A stretch of 64,000 bases of DNA from contig CALKZY010000018.1 of assembly GCA_938002965.1 (NCBI GenBank), forward strand, positions 1 through 64,000, given 5' to 3'. Position 1 is the stretch's first letter; each line of letters opens with the position of its first letter. Source of the stretch: an uncultured Acidimicrobiales bacterium. Lineage in GTDB: Bacteria > Actinomycetota > Acidimicrobiia > Acidimicrobiales > SZUA-35. Position numbers and translations under genes: made by a program. The notes below the pieces were generated by a model, which was not told the origin of the DNA, ran no database searches, and saw nothing but the letters and a program-made list of their open reading frames with translations. Shown here in pieces: positions 55,752 through 64,000 of the stretch.

Positions 55752-56879
55752 TCAGACAGAAAGAACTGGGTCTTTGGGGTGGTTGGTCAAGCGTCGGCAT
55801 CCGTCTTCGGTGACCAGCACCGAGTCCTCGATTCGTACTCCGCCGACGCCGGGAATGTAGACACCCGGTTCGACTGTGACCACATACCCCGTGCGAAGCG
55901 TATCGTCGGACGTGCTCGAGAGGAACGGACTCTCGTGAATCTCGAGACCGATGCCGTGACCGGTTCCGTGGATGAAGTAGTCACCAAGACCATGACGTTG
56001 AAGGACCGACGAGGTTGCGCTGTGAATAGTGCCGGTGCCAACGCCCGCAGCCACCGCTCTAACTCCAGCAAGCTGCGACTCCTCCACCGCCCGATACATC
56101 CGTTCGGTCTGCGAGGTGAACTCCCCGATGACGAATGATCGGGTCATGTCACTTCCGTAGCCGTCGACCTTCGCTCCCATGTCGATCACCAGCAGATCTC
56201 CGGGACCGAGCACTCGACCAGACGGCCGGGCGTGCGGGAGTGCGCTATTGGGGCCGCTGGCCACGATTGTTGGGAACGATCTATCCTCCGCTCCACGCTC
56301 GGCCATTGCCTGTTCAAGAGCTACGGCCAGAGCTTGTTCAGTGCGATATCGGCCCGCGCCCAGGTCGACCAACGCGTCGGCTAATGCGGCATCTGCGATG
56401 CGGCAGGCCAATTTCAGCCTGGCTAGCTCTCCTTGGTCTTTGCCGCGGCGCAACTTCTCAATCAATGGCCCAACCGAAATCACGGAACCGGCACGGACAA
56501 GTTCTGCCAAGATCAGCTGATCGTCCCACGTAATGTGATGGCCTTCGACCCCAACGGTCGTCTCGGAGACGACATCGTCGATCAGGTCGTACAAACGGCG
56601 GCCGATTCTCACCTCAGCGTCGACCTCGGCCGCCGCTACCTGCTCGGCAGCTTGCGTCGAGTACCGCTCATCGGTAACGAGCACCAGGCGATGCGGAGCA
56701 ACAGCCACAAGGCCGTTCGAACCGGTGAAGCCGGTAAGCCAGCGAATGTTGGCCGGCTTGGTAACCACGGCGACGTCGCATTGATCAAACAGCTCTGAGC
56801 GCAACCGTTCAAGACGCTCAGTTGTCGTCATGGACACAAGCGCAGCGACCTCATCTCGCAGTTGATCAGATGACGGCAT
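55752..56879 (-). CDS. M24-family Xaa-Pro peptidase
   Basis: Metallopeptidase cleaving peptides with Pro in second or terminal position (aminopeptidase P or prolidase type, PepP/PepQ). 375 residues from ATG 56879, which overlaps aroB by 14 nt and has GGGAG 8 nt upstream; the next ATG 56831 has no good site. The creatinase-like N-domain is followed by a pita-bread catalytic domain with all five metal ligands Asp 233, Asp 244, His 308, Glu 337 and Glu 351. The pairing with efp, which acts on proline stretches, is conserved across many bacteria. Confidence 0.92.
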   Translation of the reverse strand: MPSSDQLRDEVAALVSMTTTERLERLRSELFDQCDVAVVTKPANIRWLTGFTGSNGLVAVAPHRLVLVTDERYSTQAAEQVAAAEVDAEVRIGRRLYDLIDDVVSETTVGVEGHHITWDDQLILAELVRAGSVISVGPLIEKLRRGKDQGELARLKLACRIADAALADALVDLGAGRYRTEQALAVALEQAMAERGAEDRSFPTIVASGPNSALPHARPSGRVLGPGDLLVIDMGAKVDGYGSDMTRSFVIGEFTSQTERMYRAVEESQLAGVRAVAAGVGTGTIHSATSSVLQRHGLGDYFIHGTGHGIGLEIHESPFLSSTSDDTLRTGYVVTVEPGVYIPGVGGVRIEDSVLVTEDGCRRLTNHPKDPVLSV

Positions 56880-58338
56880 CCAGCGTCTCCCTGAGAGCAG
56901 TATTGTCATCGACCGGCACGGTCTCAACGCCGTTAGGCCCATCAAGCACAAAGGTGATGCCGGTCAACGCCTTCTTGTCGCGAGCAAACAAGTCAACAAG
57001 AAGATCCAGGTCGTAGCCGTCGGGTATTTCGGTGGACAGCCCGTACCCCCGAACAACCTTGCGATGCTCGGCTACGCGCTCGGCGTTGATTCGACCCAAG
57101 CGATGGGCCAGTTCGGCGGCATAGATCAGACCGATCCCAACCGCTTCTCCGTGGCGCAGATCGTAGTGGCCCGCTGTCTCCAAGGCATGGGCCAAGGTGT
57201 GGCCGTAGTTCAAGATGGCCCGCCGACCTACTTCGCGTTCATCGCCGGTGACGACGTCTGCCTTGATAGCTGCAGACCGGGCCACTCTGGGCGTAAGAGT
57301 AAGCCGGTCAAGGTGCCCTCCTCCAAGGAAGTGGTACTTGGCCAATTCGCCCATACCGGCTGTGAACTCCCGGGTGGGCAACGTATCCAGGGCTTCGATC
57401 TCGCACAGAACGGCTCGTGGCTGCCAGAACGCACCCACCAGATTCTTTCCCTCGGGGAGATTGACACCGCACTTGCCGCCGATGGCTGCGTCGATCTGCC
57501 CGAGCAGGGTGGTTGCGACATGCACCACGGGAATGCCCCGATGGTACGAAGCGGCGGCAAAGCCACCCAGATCGGTCACCACTCCCCCGCCGACGGCTAC
57601 AACCATGTCAGCTCTGGTCATCCCCCACTGTGCGAAACGGGATGCTAAGTCACCAACAACGTCCAGCCGCTTGGCCGACTCTCCGGGAGGAACCTCGAAG
57701 ACCCGTTGTTCAACACCGCAGTCAACCGTTACGTCAATGCCCGCCTGGGTCACTATTGCGACCTTGCGACACCCGCTGTGAACAAAATCCTTGAGCCGAT
57801 CGATCACGCCGTGGCCAACGACGATGTCGGTTCGTCGTCCGTCGCCGAAGACCATCTGTTGCTCGTCGACCAGCGGCGAAAGAGCGCCTGGCTTGTCGGC
57901 AAGCGAGCGCAGAACACCGTCAACGGACTCCGAAACTCCTCCATCATCGCTGGGATCGAATTCGATGATGGCGTCAGCCGCCGTTGAGAGTACCGCCAGG
58001 CTTTCCGCTTCTTCGCGTTGGTTTCCATGTCTAGCGGAACGCACCCAGGCAACGTGGGCAGAACGTCGAACTCGTCGACGTAGAGCCACGTCGGCCAGAT
58101 CTCCCGCAGACGCGGCGATGCTGCTCGGTCCAGCTGCGGAAAAGTCGGTCAGGGTCGAAGCATTGCCGGTCGGAATCCCAAGTCGGTGGGCCACTTCGTC
58201 GGCCACGTTTTGGGCATAGTACGGATCGGCCGCTACAACGACGACCGGCGAATCCGGTGTACCGACAGGATCTTTTGACACGGCTCTCCCCGACATCACT
58301 TGCTTGAACATCGCCGGCTCATAGGCGAAGCCCGGCAC
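56866..58338 (-). CDS. aroB: 3-dehydroquinate synthase with shikimate-kinase-like N-terminal relic
   Basis: Second step of the shikimate pathway. Residues from about 150 onward are a full dehydroquinate synthase: GGGVVTDLGGFAAASYHRG, DAAIGGKCGVNLPEGKNLVG, metal ligands in GMGELAKY, NYGHTLAHALE and LRHGEAVGIG. The first 150 residues are extra. Their start (VVVVAADPYYAQNVADEVAHR then LGIP) aligns with the beginning of shikimate kinase, but GAGKST is replaced by DPYYAQN, and their end (VAWVRSA; STAADAIIEFDP) aligns with the kinase C-terminus. So this is a shortened, presumably dead AroK fused to AroB. GTG 58338 may be leaderless; GTG 58281 is an alternative start. Confidence 0.9.
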   Translation of the reverse strand: MPGFAYEPAMFKQVMSGRAVSKDPVGTPDSPVVVVAADPYYAQNVADEVAHRLGIPTGNASTLTDFSAAGPSSIAASAGDLADVALRRRVRRSAHVAWVRSARHGNQREEAESLAVLSTAADAIIEFDPSDDGGVSESVDGVLRSLADKPGALSPLVDEQQMVFGDGRRTDIVVGHGVIDRLKDFVHSGCRKVAIVTQAGIDVTVDCGVEQRVFEVPPGESAKRLDVVGDLASRFAQWGMTRADMVVAVGGGVVTDLGGFAAASYHRGIPVVHVATTLLGQIDAAIGGKCGVNLPEGKNLVGAFWQPRAVLCEIEALDTLPTREFTAGMGELAKYHFLGGGHLDRLTLTPRVARSAAIKADVVTGDEREVGRRAILNYGHTLAHALETAGHYDLRHGEAVGIGLIYAAELAHRLGRINAERVAEHRKVVRGYGLSTEIPDGYDLDLLVDLFARDKKALTGITFVLDGPNGVETVPVDDNTALRETLDAVI

Positions 58339-58347
58339 CTAACACTC

Positions 58348-58353
58348 AGGCTA
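58348..58353 (-). promoter_or_regulatory. candidate leaderless -10 of aroB
   Basis: TAGCCT on the minus strand, followed by 9 nt and GTG 58338. Confidence 0.3.
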
Positions 58354-58407
58354 ACCCCACTCTCCGGGGGCTGAATCCCATTGGCGTATCGTTGCTCCAG
58401 CCGAAGG

Positions 58408-59154
58408 TTAGATCAAGCCGGGAGACACGAGGACAACCAGCATCGTTGCAACCGCTAAAGCCGGTCCAAACGGTATTTCCCCCTTGCGACGCCTGATCAT
58501 GTTGTAGGCGAGCCCAACGACGCCTGCTCCCCCGAACGCCAGCAACATCACATACAAGATCCGCTGGACCGTTCCGATCAAGCCCGGCTCGATCCATCCG
58601 ACAAAGAGTCCGAGCAACAAAGCGAGTTTGACATCACCCCTGCCCATTCCCGGCTCGTAGGCCACATGCAACAACCCCAAGGTCCCCCCGAGCAGTCCGG
58701 CTCCAAACAGCGCCGAATAGATTCCTTGTTCGTATCCGAGCTCCCCTGAAACAACCAGAACTAGGAAGAGCCCGGCCAGAATCGACGGCCAGACGACGTT
58801 GTTGGGCAGAAGATGTGTCTCAGCATCGATAACCGACAACGTCACCAGAACCGCGCTCAGCAGCAGGTAGGGCATCAGAACCCTGGGATCGTCGAAACGC
58901 CGTCCCAAGAGAACAAACGACGCCACCAGCATCAGGTCGACAGCGGGATATCGGACACCCTTGTGGCGGCCACAGCGCCCGCACGACCGAAACCAGGTCA
59001 GAACCGGAATCATGCTGGACGTGCCCTGACCCGCTTGGCACGAAACACAACGATGCTCGAACTGAACGCGAAGGCGACCGGCGGCCCGGTCAACGACAAT
59101 CCCGAGAAAAGGGCCGAGAATCAGCGCTACAGCTATGAGAGCCAGCAGACGCAT
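58408..59154 (-). CDS. prepilin peptidase (A24 family)
   Basis: Membrane aspartyl protease that cleaves and often N-methylates type IV pilin precursors. 248 residues from ATG 59154 (AGGAG 8 nt upstream). The N-terminal zinc-type CxxC pairs of the methylase domain are present (CVSC and CGRC), both catalytic Asp are kept (VIDAETHLLPN and GRGDVKLA), and six or more membrane segments can be seen. A pilD homologue next to aroE is conserved in actinobacteria. With the DUF4388 gene it hints at type IV pili encoded elsewhere. Confidence 0.92.
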   Translation of the reverse strand: MRLLALIAVALILGPFLGIVVDRAAGRLRVQFEHRCVSCQAGQGTSSMIPVLTWFRSCGRCGRHKGVRYPAVDLMLVASFVLLGRRFDDPRVLMPYLLLSAVLVTLSVIDAETHLLPNNVVWPSILAGLFLVLVVSGELGYEQGIYSALFGAGLLGGTLGLLHVAYEPGMGRGDVKLALLLGLFVGWIEPGLIGTVQRILYVMLLAFGGAGVVGLAYNMIRRRKGEIPFGPALAVATMLVVLVSPGLI

Positions 59155-59234
59155 AATGCCTTCTCCTACGGGGGTCGTCGACCCAGCCACCGGTCGCCAT
59201 CAACCGGAGAACGTTGGTCGAACTTTCGGTCGGT

Positions 59235-60065
59235 CTAGCCGTCCTGCTTGAGGTACTCCATCAGCAGGCCACCGTTCAGGTCATCGCTGGACTCCTCAAA
59301 CAGCTCGGAGGCATCATTGACCTCTTCGCCGAATTCGCTGATCTCTGCGGGCGAGGGAGGCGTGTGAGTACCGGAGCCGATTGGGGCCACAAGAGCAGCC
59401 TCTGCGGCAGGCGCAGCCGTGCTATAGCCGGGTGTCGGATAGTTCTGAGAAGCCGGCGTGTACGAGTCGCTGGCCATCGAGCTCGGAGGCGTCGGGGGTA
59501 CCGGAGCGGCAGCCCTGGCGCCGGCAGGCTCACTGATGATCACCAGCTGGCGCTCGGCCAGATTCTTGATCTGACGGCTTCCCTCAACCTCACCGAGATT
59601 GAGTCGTTCACAGACAACCAGGGCCGGGCAACCGGCAGCGATGATGGTCAGAGCCGACCATTCGGCCCGGGTGATCATGACCTCCTCGGCCGGCAGGTCA
59701 GACACCGGCGTCACAATGTGATTCAGCGTCGGCACCACGGCCTCTATCGAGCGCCAGTCCATCAGTCGATTCTCAGCATCGCTGAGGACAGATGAAACGT
59801 CATCATCAAACTCGGTTGGTTCGATGTCCATAGCAGTGAAAGTAAAGTTGCCTTCGCTGTAGCGCAGCAACTCGAACATCACATCGCCTATACCATTTCC
59901 GTTGGCCTCGTAACTGGCCTGGCCGTCAACGAGACGACCTTGACGAAAGGCAAGGGAGCCATTGCCCCGGTCGCCTTTGATATCCAACTGTCCCGTCTTG
60001 GCCGTGCTCGAAAGCAGTCCGAGAACTTCATCGAGCGCAAAGTTCTCCAAGGAACCCTGAAGCAT
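59235..60065 (-). CDS. DUF4388 (PATAN-like) protein
   Basis: Soluble protein of 276 residues. The DUF4388 domain fills about 1-110 (SLENFALDEVLGLLSSTAKTG, then GSLAFRQGRLVDGQ), a fold found in regulators of gliding, type IV pili and phosphorelays. It is followed by a helical region (about 115-175), a Pro/Ala/Ser-rich linker and an acidic C-terminal tail ending LLMEYLKQDG, which looks like a docking peptide. No enzyme motif. Adjacent to the prepilin peptidase gene, so a role in pilus or surface regulation is plausible. Behind the aroE terminator, so it needs its own promoter. Confidence 0.8.
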   Translation of the reverse strand: MLQGSLENFALDEVLGLLSSTAKTGQLDIKGDRGNGSLAFRQGRLVDGQASYEANGNGIGDVMFELLRYSEGNFTFTAMDIEPTEFDDDVSSVLSDAENRLMDWRSIEAVVPTLNHIVTPVSDLPAEEVMITRAEWSALTIIAAGCPALVVCERLNLGEVEGSRQIKNLAERQLVIISEPAGARAAAPVPPTPPSSMASDSYTPASQNYPTPGYSTAAPAAEAALVAPIGSGTHTPPSPAEISEFGEEVNDASELFEESSDDLNGGLLMEYLKQDG

Positions 60066-60166
60066 ACGTTTAACCTTCCTGTTGCGCCCTGCACCACTGC
60101 GGGACGAAAGTAACTACAGAAGCACAAGTCGGACGGCCTATCGGGAACTTGAGGATCCGGGAAGCC

Positions 60167-60193
60167 AAAAGGCCCAGAAATATCTCCAGGGCC
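60167..60193 (-). terminator. Rho-independent terminator of the alaS-ruvX-mltG-aroE unit
   Basis: Starting 1 nt after the aroE stop, GGCCC (60189-60193) and GGGCC (60171-60175) form a 5-bp GC stem followed by TTTT on the minus strand. The loop is long (13 nt), so efficiency may be moderate. Confidence 0.6.
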
Positions 60194-60194
60194 G

Positions 60195-61031
60195 TTATCT
60201 GGGTGGAACGATTAGGTCCAAGGCTTGGCGCATGGCGCCAAGCGGGGGCTCGACTCCGGTGAAGCGCACAATCTGAAGGCCTGCCTGATGAATTAGCATC
60301 CCCAGCCCGTTTGTTACTCGGGCGCCGTGGTCTTCGGCTATTCGCATCAGGGGTGTTCGGGCCGGTTGGTACACGATGTCCACGACTTCGTGGCCTTCGC
60401 GCAGAAACCGTGGATCAATCGGCCACGAGTCAGGATCCGGTCCGCCGTCCATTCCGACCGAGGTTGCGTTGATCACCACGTGGCAGTCTCTAACGGCGTC
60501 AGGTTCGGCGACACGGGCCGCCGCAGCCAGTTCCGCGGCATCGGCCGCGGTTGCCGCCGTGCGGTTCACTACGGCGATGTCAGACGCTCCGGCCCTCCCA
60601 ACAGCCTCGATTATCGACCGTGCTGCTCCCCCTGCACCGATGACGGCCACGGCACGACCATTCAACGATGAGCCAAACTCCTCGTGGTGTGCGGCAACAA
60701 GCCCATCGCCATCAGTCGAGTCGGCCACGATCTCGTCGCCATCCCAAAACAAGGTGTTGGCAACCCCGAGTCGCTCGACTGCCGGCGTTACTCGATCAGC
60801 CGCTGCGGCGACTGCCTGCTTGAACGGCATCGTGACCGACAACCCGCCGAGCCCGAACGTTCTCATGGATTCGACAATACGATCGCCGTGACCCTCCGGA
60901 ACCTCAAAGGCGACATAGGTCCAATCACTACCAAGATGCCGGAAAGCAGCGTTGTGCAGGACCGGTGATTTTGAGTGTCGAACTGGATTTCCGACCACAC
61001 CGGCGACAACGGTCCGAGCTGACGGGCTCAT
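60195..61031 (-). CDS. aroE: shikimate dehydrogenase
   Basis: Reduces 3-dehydroshikimate with NADPH. 278 residues with the substrate loop VRHSKSP (18-23), catalytic Lys 71 in TMPFKQAV, Asp 107 in STDGDG and the nucleotide loop GAGGAARS (132-139). It follows mltG by 33 nt in the conserved alaS-ruvX-mltG-aroE order. aroC and aroK, which often follow aroE and the prepilin peptidase, are not here. Confidence 0.96.
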   Translation of the reverse strand: MSPSARTVVAGVVGNPVRHSKSPVLHNAAFRHLGSDWTYVAFEVPEGHGDRIVESMRTFGLGGLSVTMPFKQAVAAAADRVTPAVERLGVANTLFWDGDEIVADSTDGDGLVAAHHEEFGSSLNGRAVAVIGAGGAARSIIEAVGRAGASDIAVVNRTAATAADAAELAAAARVAEPDAVRDCHVVINATSVGMDGGPDPDSWPIDPRFLREGHEVVDIVYQPARTPLMRIAEDHGARVTNGLGMLIHQAGLQIVRFTGVEPPLGAMRQALDLIVPPR

Positions 61032-61064
61032 GCTCGACAGCGAGTGGCGGGTCGGCTCCGGATG

Positions 61065-62234
61065 TTAGTTGTCAAGCAGCCCGGCCTCGTCGGACAGCCG
61101 CTTCTGCGCTTCGAACTCGCTGTACTCGGCGGTGAAGAAGTGATTGCCTTGCACGTCAGCGAGAACGTAGTACAGCCAGTCCCCGTCAGCAGGATTCATC
61201 GCTGCGTCCAACGAAGCGCGACCCGGAACGCCGATGGGGGTCGGAGGTAATCCAAGCTGGAGCCGAGAGTTGAACTGCTCTTCGGAGGCCAACATGCTTT
61301 GGGTGATGGGGATACCGCGCTCACCGGCGTTGAAAATAAACGTGGCGTCGATACCAATCGGAATCTGCTCGGTCAGACGGTTGTAGATCACTCGTGCGAT
61401 CTTGGGGCGATCAGCGTCGGTCTTGGCCTCAGCTTCCACTAGCGAGGCAACGATAATCGCTTGATATGCGGACACACCCAAGCGCTGCTCGGCAGCGCCA
61501 TAACCCAGTTCGCCGGTCACCTTGGCGAACTCGTCGCTCATCTTTTCCAGCACTTCGACGGCCGTTATCTCTTCTTCGATGAAGTACGTCGAGGGGAACA
61601 GCAGACCCTCCCAGCTGCTGCTGCCCTCCGGGCGGTAGCGGGGCTGGAGCTGGCCAGCCTGCAGCGCCGAGGCCAACTGCGCCTCGGTCACTCCTGGAAC
61701 CTGGTTGGCAATCCGCGGGAGCATCTCGTTGATCCAGAGACCTTCGATTACTCGGAACTGGCCGTACTCGATCTGCTTCGGCCCGCCCTGGAGAATGACG
61801 ATGGCCTCATCGGCAGACATGTTCTCCTGGAAGGTGTACTCACCGGCCTGGAAGTTGCCCTGGTCCTGCCACTGAGCGTAATAGCGGAAGAAGGTGCTGT
61901 TGGGGATTACCCCGTTGGCCGCAAGCGTCGAACCAATGTCGCTCGTGGTCGAACCGGTGGGAATGTCCACAACAATCGTTTGGCCGGGCGCGCCCTCAGG
62001 GTCCAGCTGACCGGCGAACCAACCTCGCCCGATGTTAAAGGCGAAGAAGCCAATAAACAGAAGCAGTCCTAGGGCAACCACCGAGCGAACGATACGGAAA
62101 ATGGCCGGCCTGGTGTTCACGTAATCGGCCTCGTCATCCCAGATCAGTTCGTCGTCGATGCGTCGGACGGGCATGTACTGCCCATCCGAGACTCGATCGC
62201 GCTCGCTTCCATGCTGCTGATCAAGAATGCTCAC
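61065..62234 (-). CDS. mltG: endolytic murein transglycosylase
   Basis: Membrane-anchored lytic transglycosylase that cuts new glycan strands. 389 residues: cytoplasmic acidic N-terminus, one membrane segment (about 46-68), a LysM-like region (about 85-150) and the YceG catalytic domain with Glu 267 in VASLVEAEAK and IYNRL. Normal order between ruvX and aroE. Confidence 0.95.
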   Translation of the reverse strand: MSILDQQHGSERDRVSDGQYMPVRRIDDELIWDDEADYVNTRPAIFRIVRSVVALGLLLFIGFFAFNIGRGWFAGQLDPEGAPGQTIVVDIPTGSTTSDIGSTLAANGVIPNSTFFRYYAQWQDQGNFQAGEYTFQENMSADEAIVILQGGPKQIEYGQFRVIEGLWINEMLPRIANQVPGVTEAQLASALQAGQLQPRYRPEGSSSWEGLLFPSTYFIEEEITAVEVLEKMSDEFAKVTGELGYGAAEQRLGVSAYQAIIVASLVEAEAKTDADRPKIARVIYNRLTEQIPIGIDATFIFNAGERGIPITQSMLASEEQFNSRLQLGLPPTPIGVPGRASLDAAMNPADGDWLYYVLADVQGNHFFTAEYSEFEAQKRLSDEAGLLDN

Positions 62235-62276
62235 AAGTAAATCCTACTGGACGCCTAACAGCCTTTGACGGCATTC

Positions 62277-62741
62277 TCAGCCATCGGCCGACGGACAGCC
62301 GGAATCAATCCAGCTTTGCAGAATTACCGTCGCCGCAGTCTGATCAATGACCTGTCGCTGCCGCCGCGACGAGATCCCGGCTGCATGCAACGCCGATGCG
62401 GCTTCAACGGTTGAGAGCCGTTCGTCGTGCAGCACAACATCAAGTGAGAGCTCGCTGTCAGCGATGAATCGTCGCAGCGCCTTCACCTCTCGGCGGATGG
62501 ATCGAGCGGCCGGGCCCTCATCGCCGTCGAGCGAGCGCGGCAGCCCGACCACGATTGTGTCGACCTCCGCTACCTCGGCGATGTCCAGCAACTGCCGATG
62601 TTCGGCCGGTCGGTCACCGCGACGCTTGACGGTGTCGTGAGGCGTGGCCAACACAGGTCCGGCATCAGACACAGCCACACCGATACGTCGCTCGCCAAGG
62701 TCCAGGCCGAGTGCTCGCCTGCTAGCCGGCCGGTCCGTCAT
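62277..62741 (-). CDS. ruvX: RuvX/YqgF-family RNase H-fold nuclease
   Basis: Putative pre-16S rRNA 5'-end nuclease and Holliday junction resolvase-like protein, 154 residues. RNase H-fold acidic residues occur in LGLDLGERRIGVAV, LHDERLSTVEA and IDQTAATVILQ; VVGLPRSLDGDEGP is typical. Between alaS and mltG as in most bacteria of this phylum. Confidence 0.95.
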   Translation of the reverse strand: MTDRPASRRALGLDLGERRIGVAVSDAGPVLATPHDTVKRRGDRPAEHRQLLDIAEVAEVDTIVVGLPRSLDGDEGPAARSIRREVKALRRFIADSELSLDVVLHDERLSTVEAASALHAAGISSRRQRQVIDQTAATVILQSWIDSGCPSADG

Positions 62742-62784
62742 GGTTGCGTTGCTCCAAGCCGACCAACGCTCCTACTAGTGGTGG

Positions 62785-64000
62785 TCAAGCGGACGAAATG
62801 GTCGATCGGACGATCTCCAGCGCCTCGTCGATGCCCTCAGGATCTTTGCCCCCGGCCATAGCCAGATCGGCGCCCTTGCCGCCGCCGCCCTCGATCGCCT
62901 TGGCGCTATCGGCCAGCAGATCGCCAGCGGTAACGGGACTCCCGTCGGCAACTGCCGCCACGAGGGCGGCCCCGCCGCCTGCCGGGGCGCCTCCGAGCAC
63001 AACAATGGAAACCCCATCGTGATTCCGCACAGCGACGGCCAGGTCCTTCAACTGATCGCGATCGATCTCATCGATGCGAGAAATGACTACCCCTTCGGCT
63101 GCAGCAGCGGCCAACTCGGTGGCTCGCCCTTGGGCCAGCTGGGTCTGAAGTTGCTTCACCTGTTTCTTGGTCTCGTCGAGCTCGCCAAGACGTTTGCCCA
63201 GACCTTCGAGCACGTCACCACGGGGGACGTTGAGCAACCCGGCGGCCTCGGTGATAACCGACTCCTCTTGTCGCAGAAGGTCAATGGCACCCGATCCGGT
63301 CACAGCCTCCACCCGACGGAGGTTTGAGCCGATCGAGCCCTCGGACACGATCTTGATCAGGCCGATGTCACCCAGTGCTTTGACATGGGTCCCGCCACAG
63401 AACTCGAGTGTGGGCCCAGCTACGAGAACACGGACCCGTTCGCCATACTTGTCGCCGAAGAAGGCAATGGCACCCATCTCTTCGGCTTCGTTCTTGGTCA
63501 TTTCCGGATGGTCGACACCTGGGTTGGACAGAACCTCGGCGTTGACCAGATCCTCGATTTGGGCCACCTGCTCGGCCGTCACCGGTTCGAAGTGGCTGAA
63601 GTCGAACCGCAGGCGGTCGGGCGCTACCAGCGACCCTTGCTGTTGAACATGATCGCCCAGGATCTCGCGTAGAGCCCAGTGCAGCAAGTGGGTGCCGGTG
63701 TGGTTGCGCCTGATGGCATCGCGCCGCTGGGTGTCAACTGTCAATGTGGCGGCCTGGCCGGCCAACAAGTCGCCTTCGGTGATTCGAACGACATGACGGT
63801 GAACGCCGGGAACGGCGTACACGGTGTCGATCACTTCAGCCTTTCCGGTGTCGGTCACGATCGATCCGGTGTCGCCGATCTGACCGCCAGACTCTGCGTA
63901 GAACGGGGTGCGGTCAAAAAAGACCGAGACTGTTTTGGTGCCGATCCCGGTTACCAACTGAACCATTGCCGCCACATCCACAAGCTCATCACGGCCGACG
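62785..64000 (-). CDS. alaS: alanyl-tRNA synthetase, C-terminal part
   Basis: Only about 405 C-terminal residues are in the window; the 5' half, with the aminoacylation core, lies beyond 64000. Present are the end of the core region (YAESGGQIGDTG), the editing domain with zinc-type ligands HTGTHLLH and CGGTHV, which hydrolyses Ser- and Gly-tRNA-Ala, a coiled coil, and the glycine-rich C-Ala domain (VLGGAPAGGGAALVAA). The ATG at 63981 is internal, not the start. Confidence 0.97.
   Translation of the reverse strand, partial: VGRDELVDVAAMVQLVTGIGTKTVSVFFDRTPFYAESGGQIGDTGSIVTDTGKAEVIDTVYAVPGVHRHVVRITEGDLLAGQAATLTVDTQRRDAIRRNHTGTHLLHWALREILGDHVQQQGSLVAPDRLRFDFSHFEPVTAEQVAQIEDLVNAEVLSNPGVDHPEMTKNEAEEMGAIAFFGDKYGERVRVLVAGPTLEFCGGTHVKALGDIGLIKIVSEGSIGSNLRRVEAVTGSGAIDLLRQEESVITEAAGLLNVPRGDVLEGLGKRLGELDETKKQVKQLQTQLAQGRATELAAAAAEGVVISRIDEIDRDQLKDLAVAVRNHDGVSIVVLGGAPAGGGAALVAAVADGSPVTAGDLLADSAKAIEGGGGKGADLAMAGGKDPEGIDEALEIVRSTISSA

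Overview
The window is a dense, moderately high-GC stretch of bacterial chromosome carrying core metabolism and information-processing genes; I see no mobile element, prophage, CRISPR array or tRNA gene. Several signs point to Actinomycetota: an actinobacterial-type integration host factor (mIHF), a PriA that has lost its ATPase motifs, repeated -10-like hexamers 7 to 9 nt ahead of start codons (leaderless transcription), and gene order. By its 16S rRNA and these traits my best guess is class Acidimicrobiia, but this is an inference from recall, not a database result.

Layout, left to right. (1) 1-1428: 16S rRNA, minus strand, 3' end cut by the window edge, with a 0.5 kb leader and tyrS just upstream of it. 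(2) 3.3-5.3 kb: a small membrane-anchored protein, a Nudix hydrolase and a 3-methyladenine glycosylase. (3) 5.3-12.7 kb: the arginine cluster argC-B-D-F-R-G-H without argJ, with a candidate ARG box ahead of argC. (4) 12.8-15.9 kb: uridine kinase, a MerR metal sensor and a two-component system. (5) 16.0-22.4 kb: pheS-pheT, a SpoU-type methyltransferase, and infC-rpmI-rplT, where infC has no ATG, GTG or TTG start. (6) 22.4-29.2 kb: a DUF1844 protein, a degenerate-GGDEF/EAL protein, hisG, riboflavin genes ribD-ribE-ribBA without ribH, and a MogA/MoaB protein. (7) 29.3-34.3 kb, plus strand: a Cys/Met-metabolism PLP enzyme, then serA-serC-DUF1015 behind a good promoter. (8) 34.3-43.96 kb: rsmB, fmt, def, two methyltransferases, priA, metK, coaBC, rpoZ, gmk, mihF. 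(9) 44.1-53.2 kb: pyrR-pyrB-pyrC-carA-carB-pyrD-pyrF, the complete de novo route to UMP except pyrE. (10) 53.4-64.0 kb: a secreted CAP-domain protein, nusB, efp, an M24 peptidase, aroB fused to a shikimate-kinase-like relic, a prepilin peptidase, a DUF4388 protein, aroE, mltG, ruvX and the 3' part of alaS.

From memory of Mycobacterium tuberculosis H37Rv, three separate blocks of that chromosome (Rv1379-Rv1416, Rv1641-Rv1689 and Rv2533-Rv2555) are joined here, which suggests an old actinobacterial arrangement. Compared with that order argJ, ribH, aroC and a working aroK are missing.

This is mostly a housekeeping region and I found no clearly new multi-gene system. The best leads are the relic-kinase/AroB fusion, the AUA start and leader peptide of infC, a DUF1015 protein with a DGHHR motif in the serine operon, a hairpin at the pyrR ribosome binding site, a compensated base pair in the 16S EUB338 site, and a recurring pattern of 13-16 bp tandem duplications at gene boundaries.
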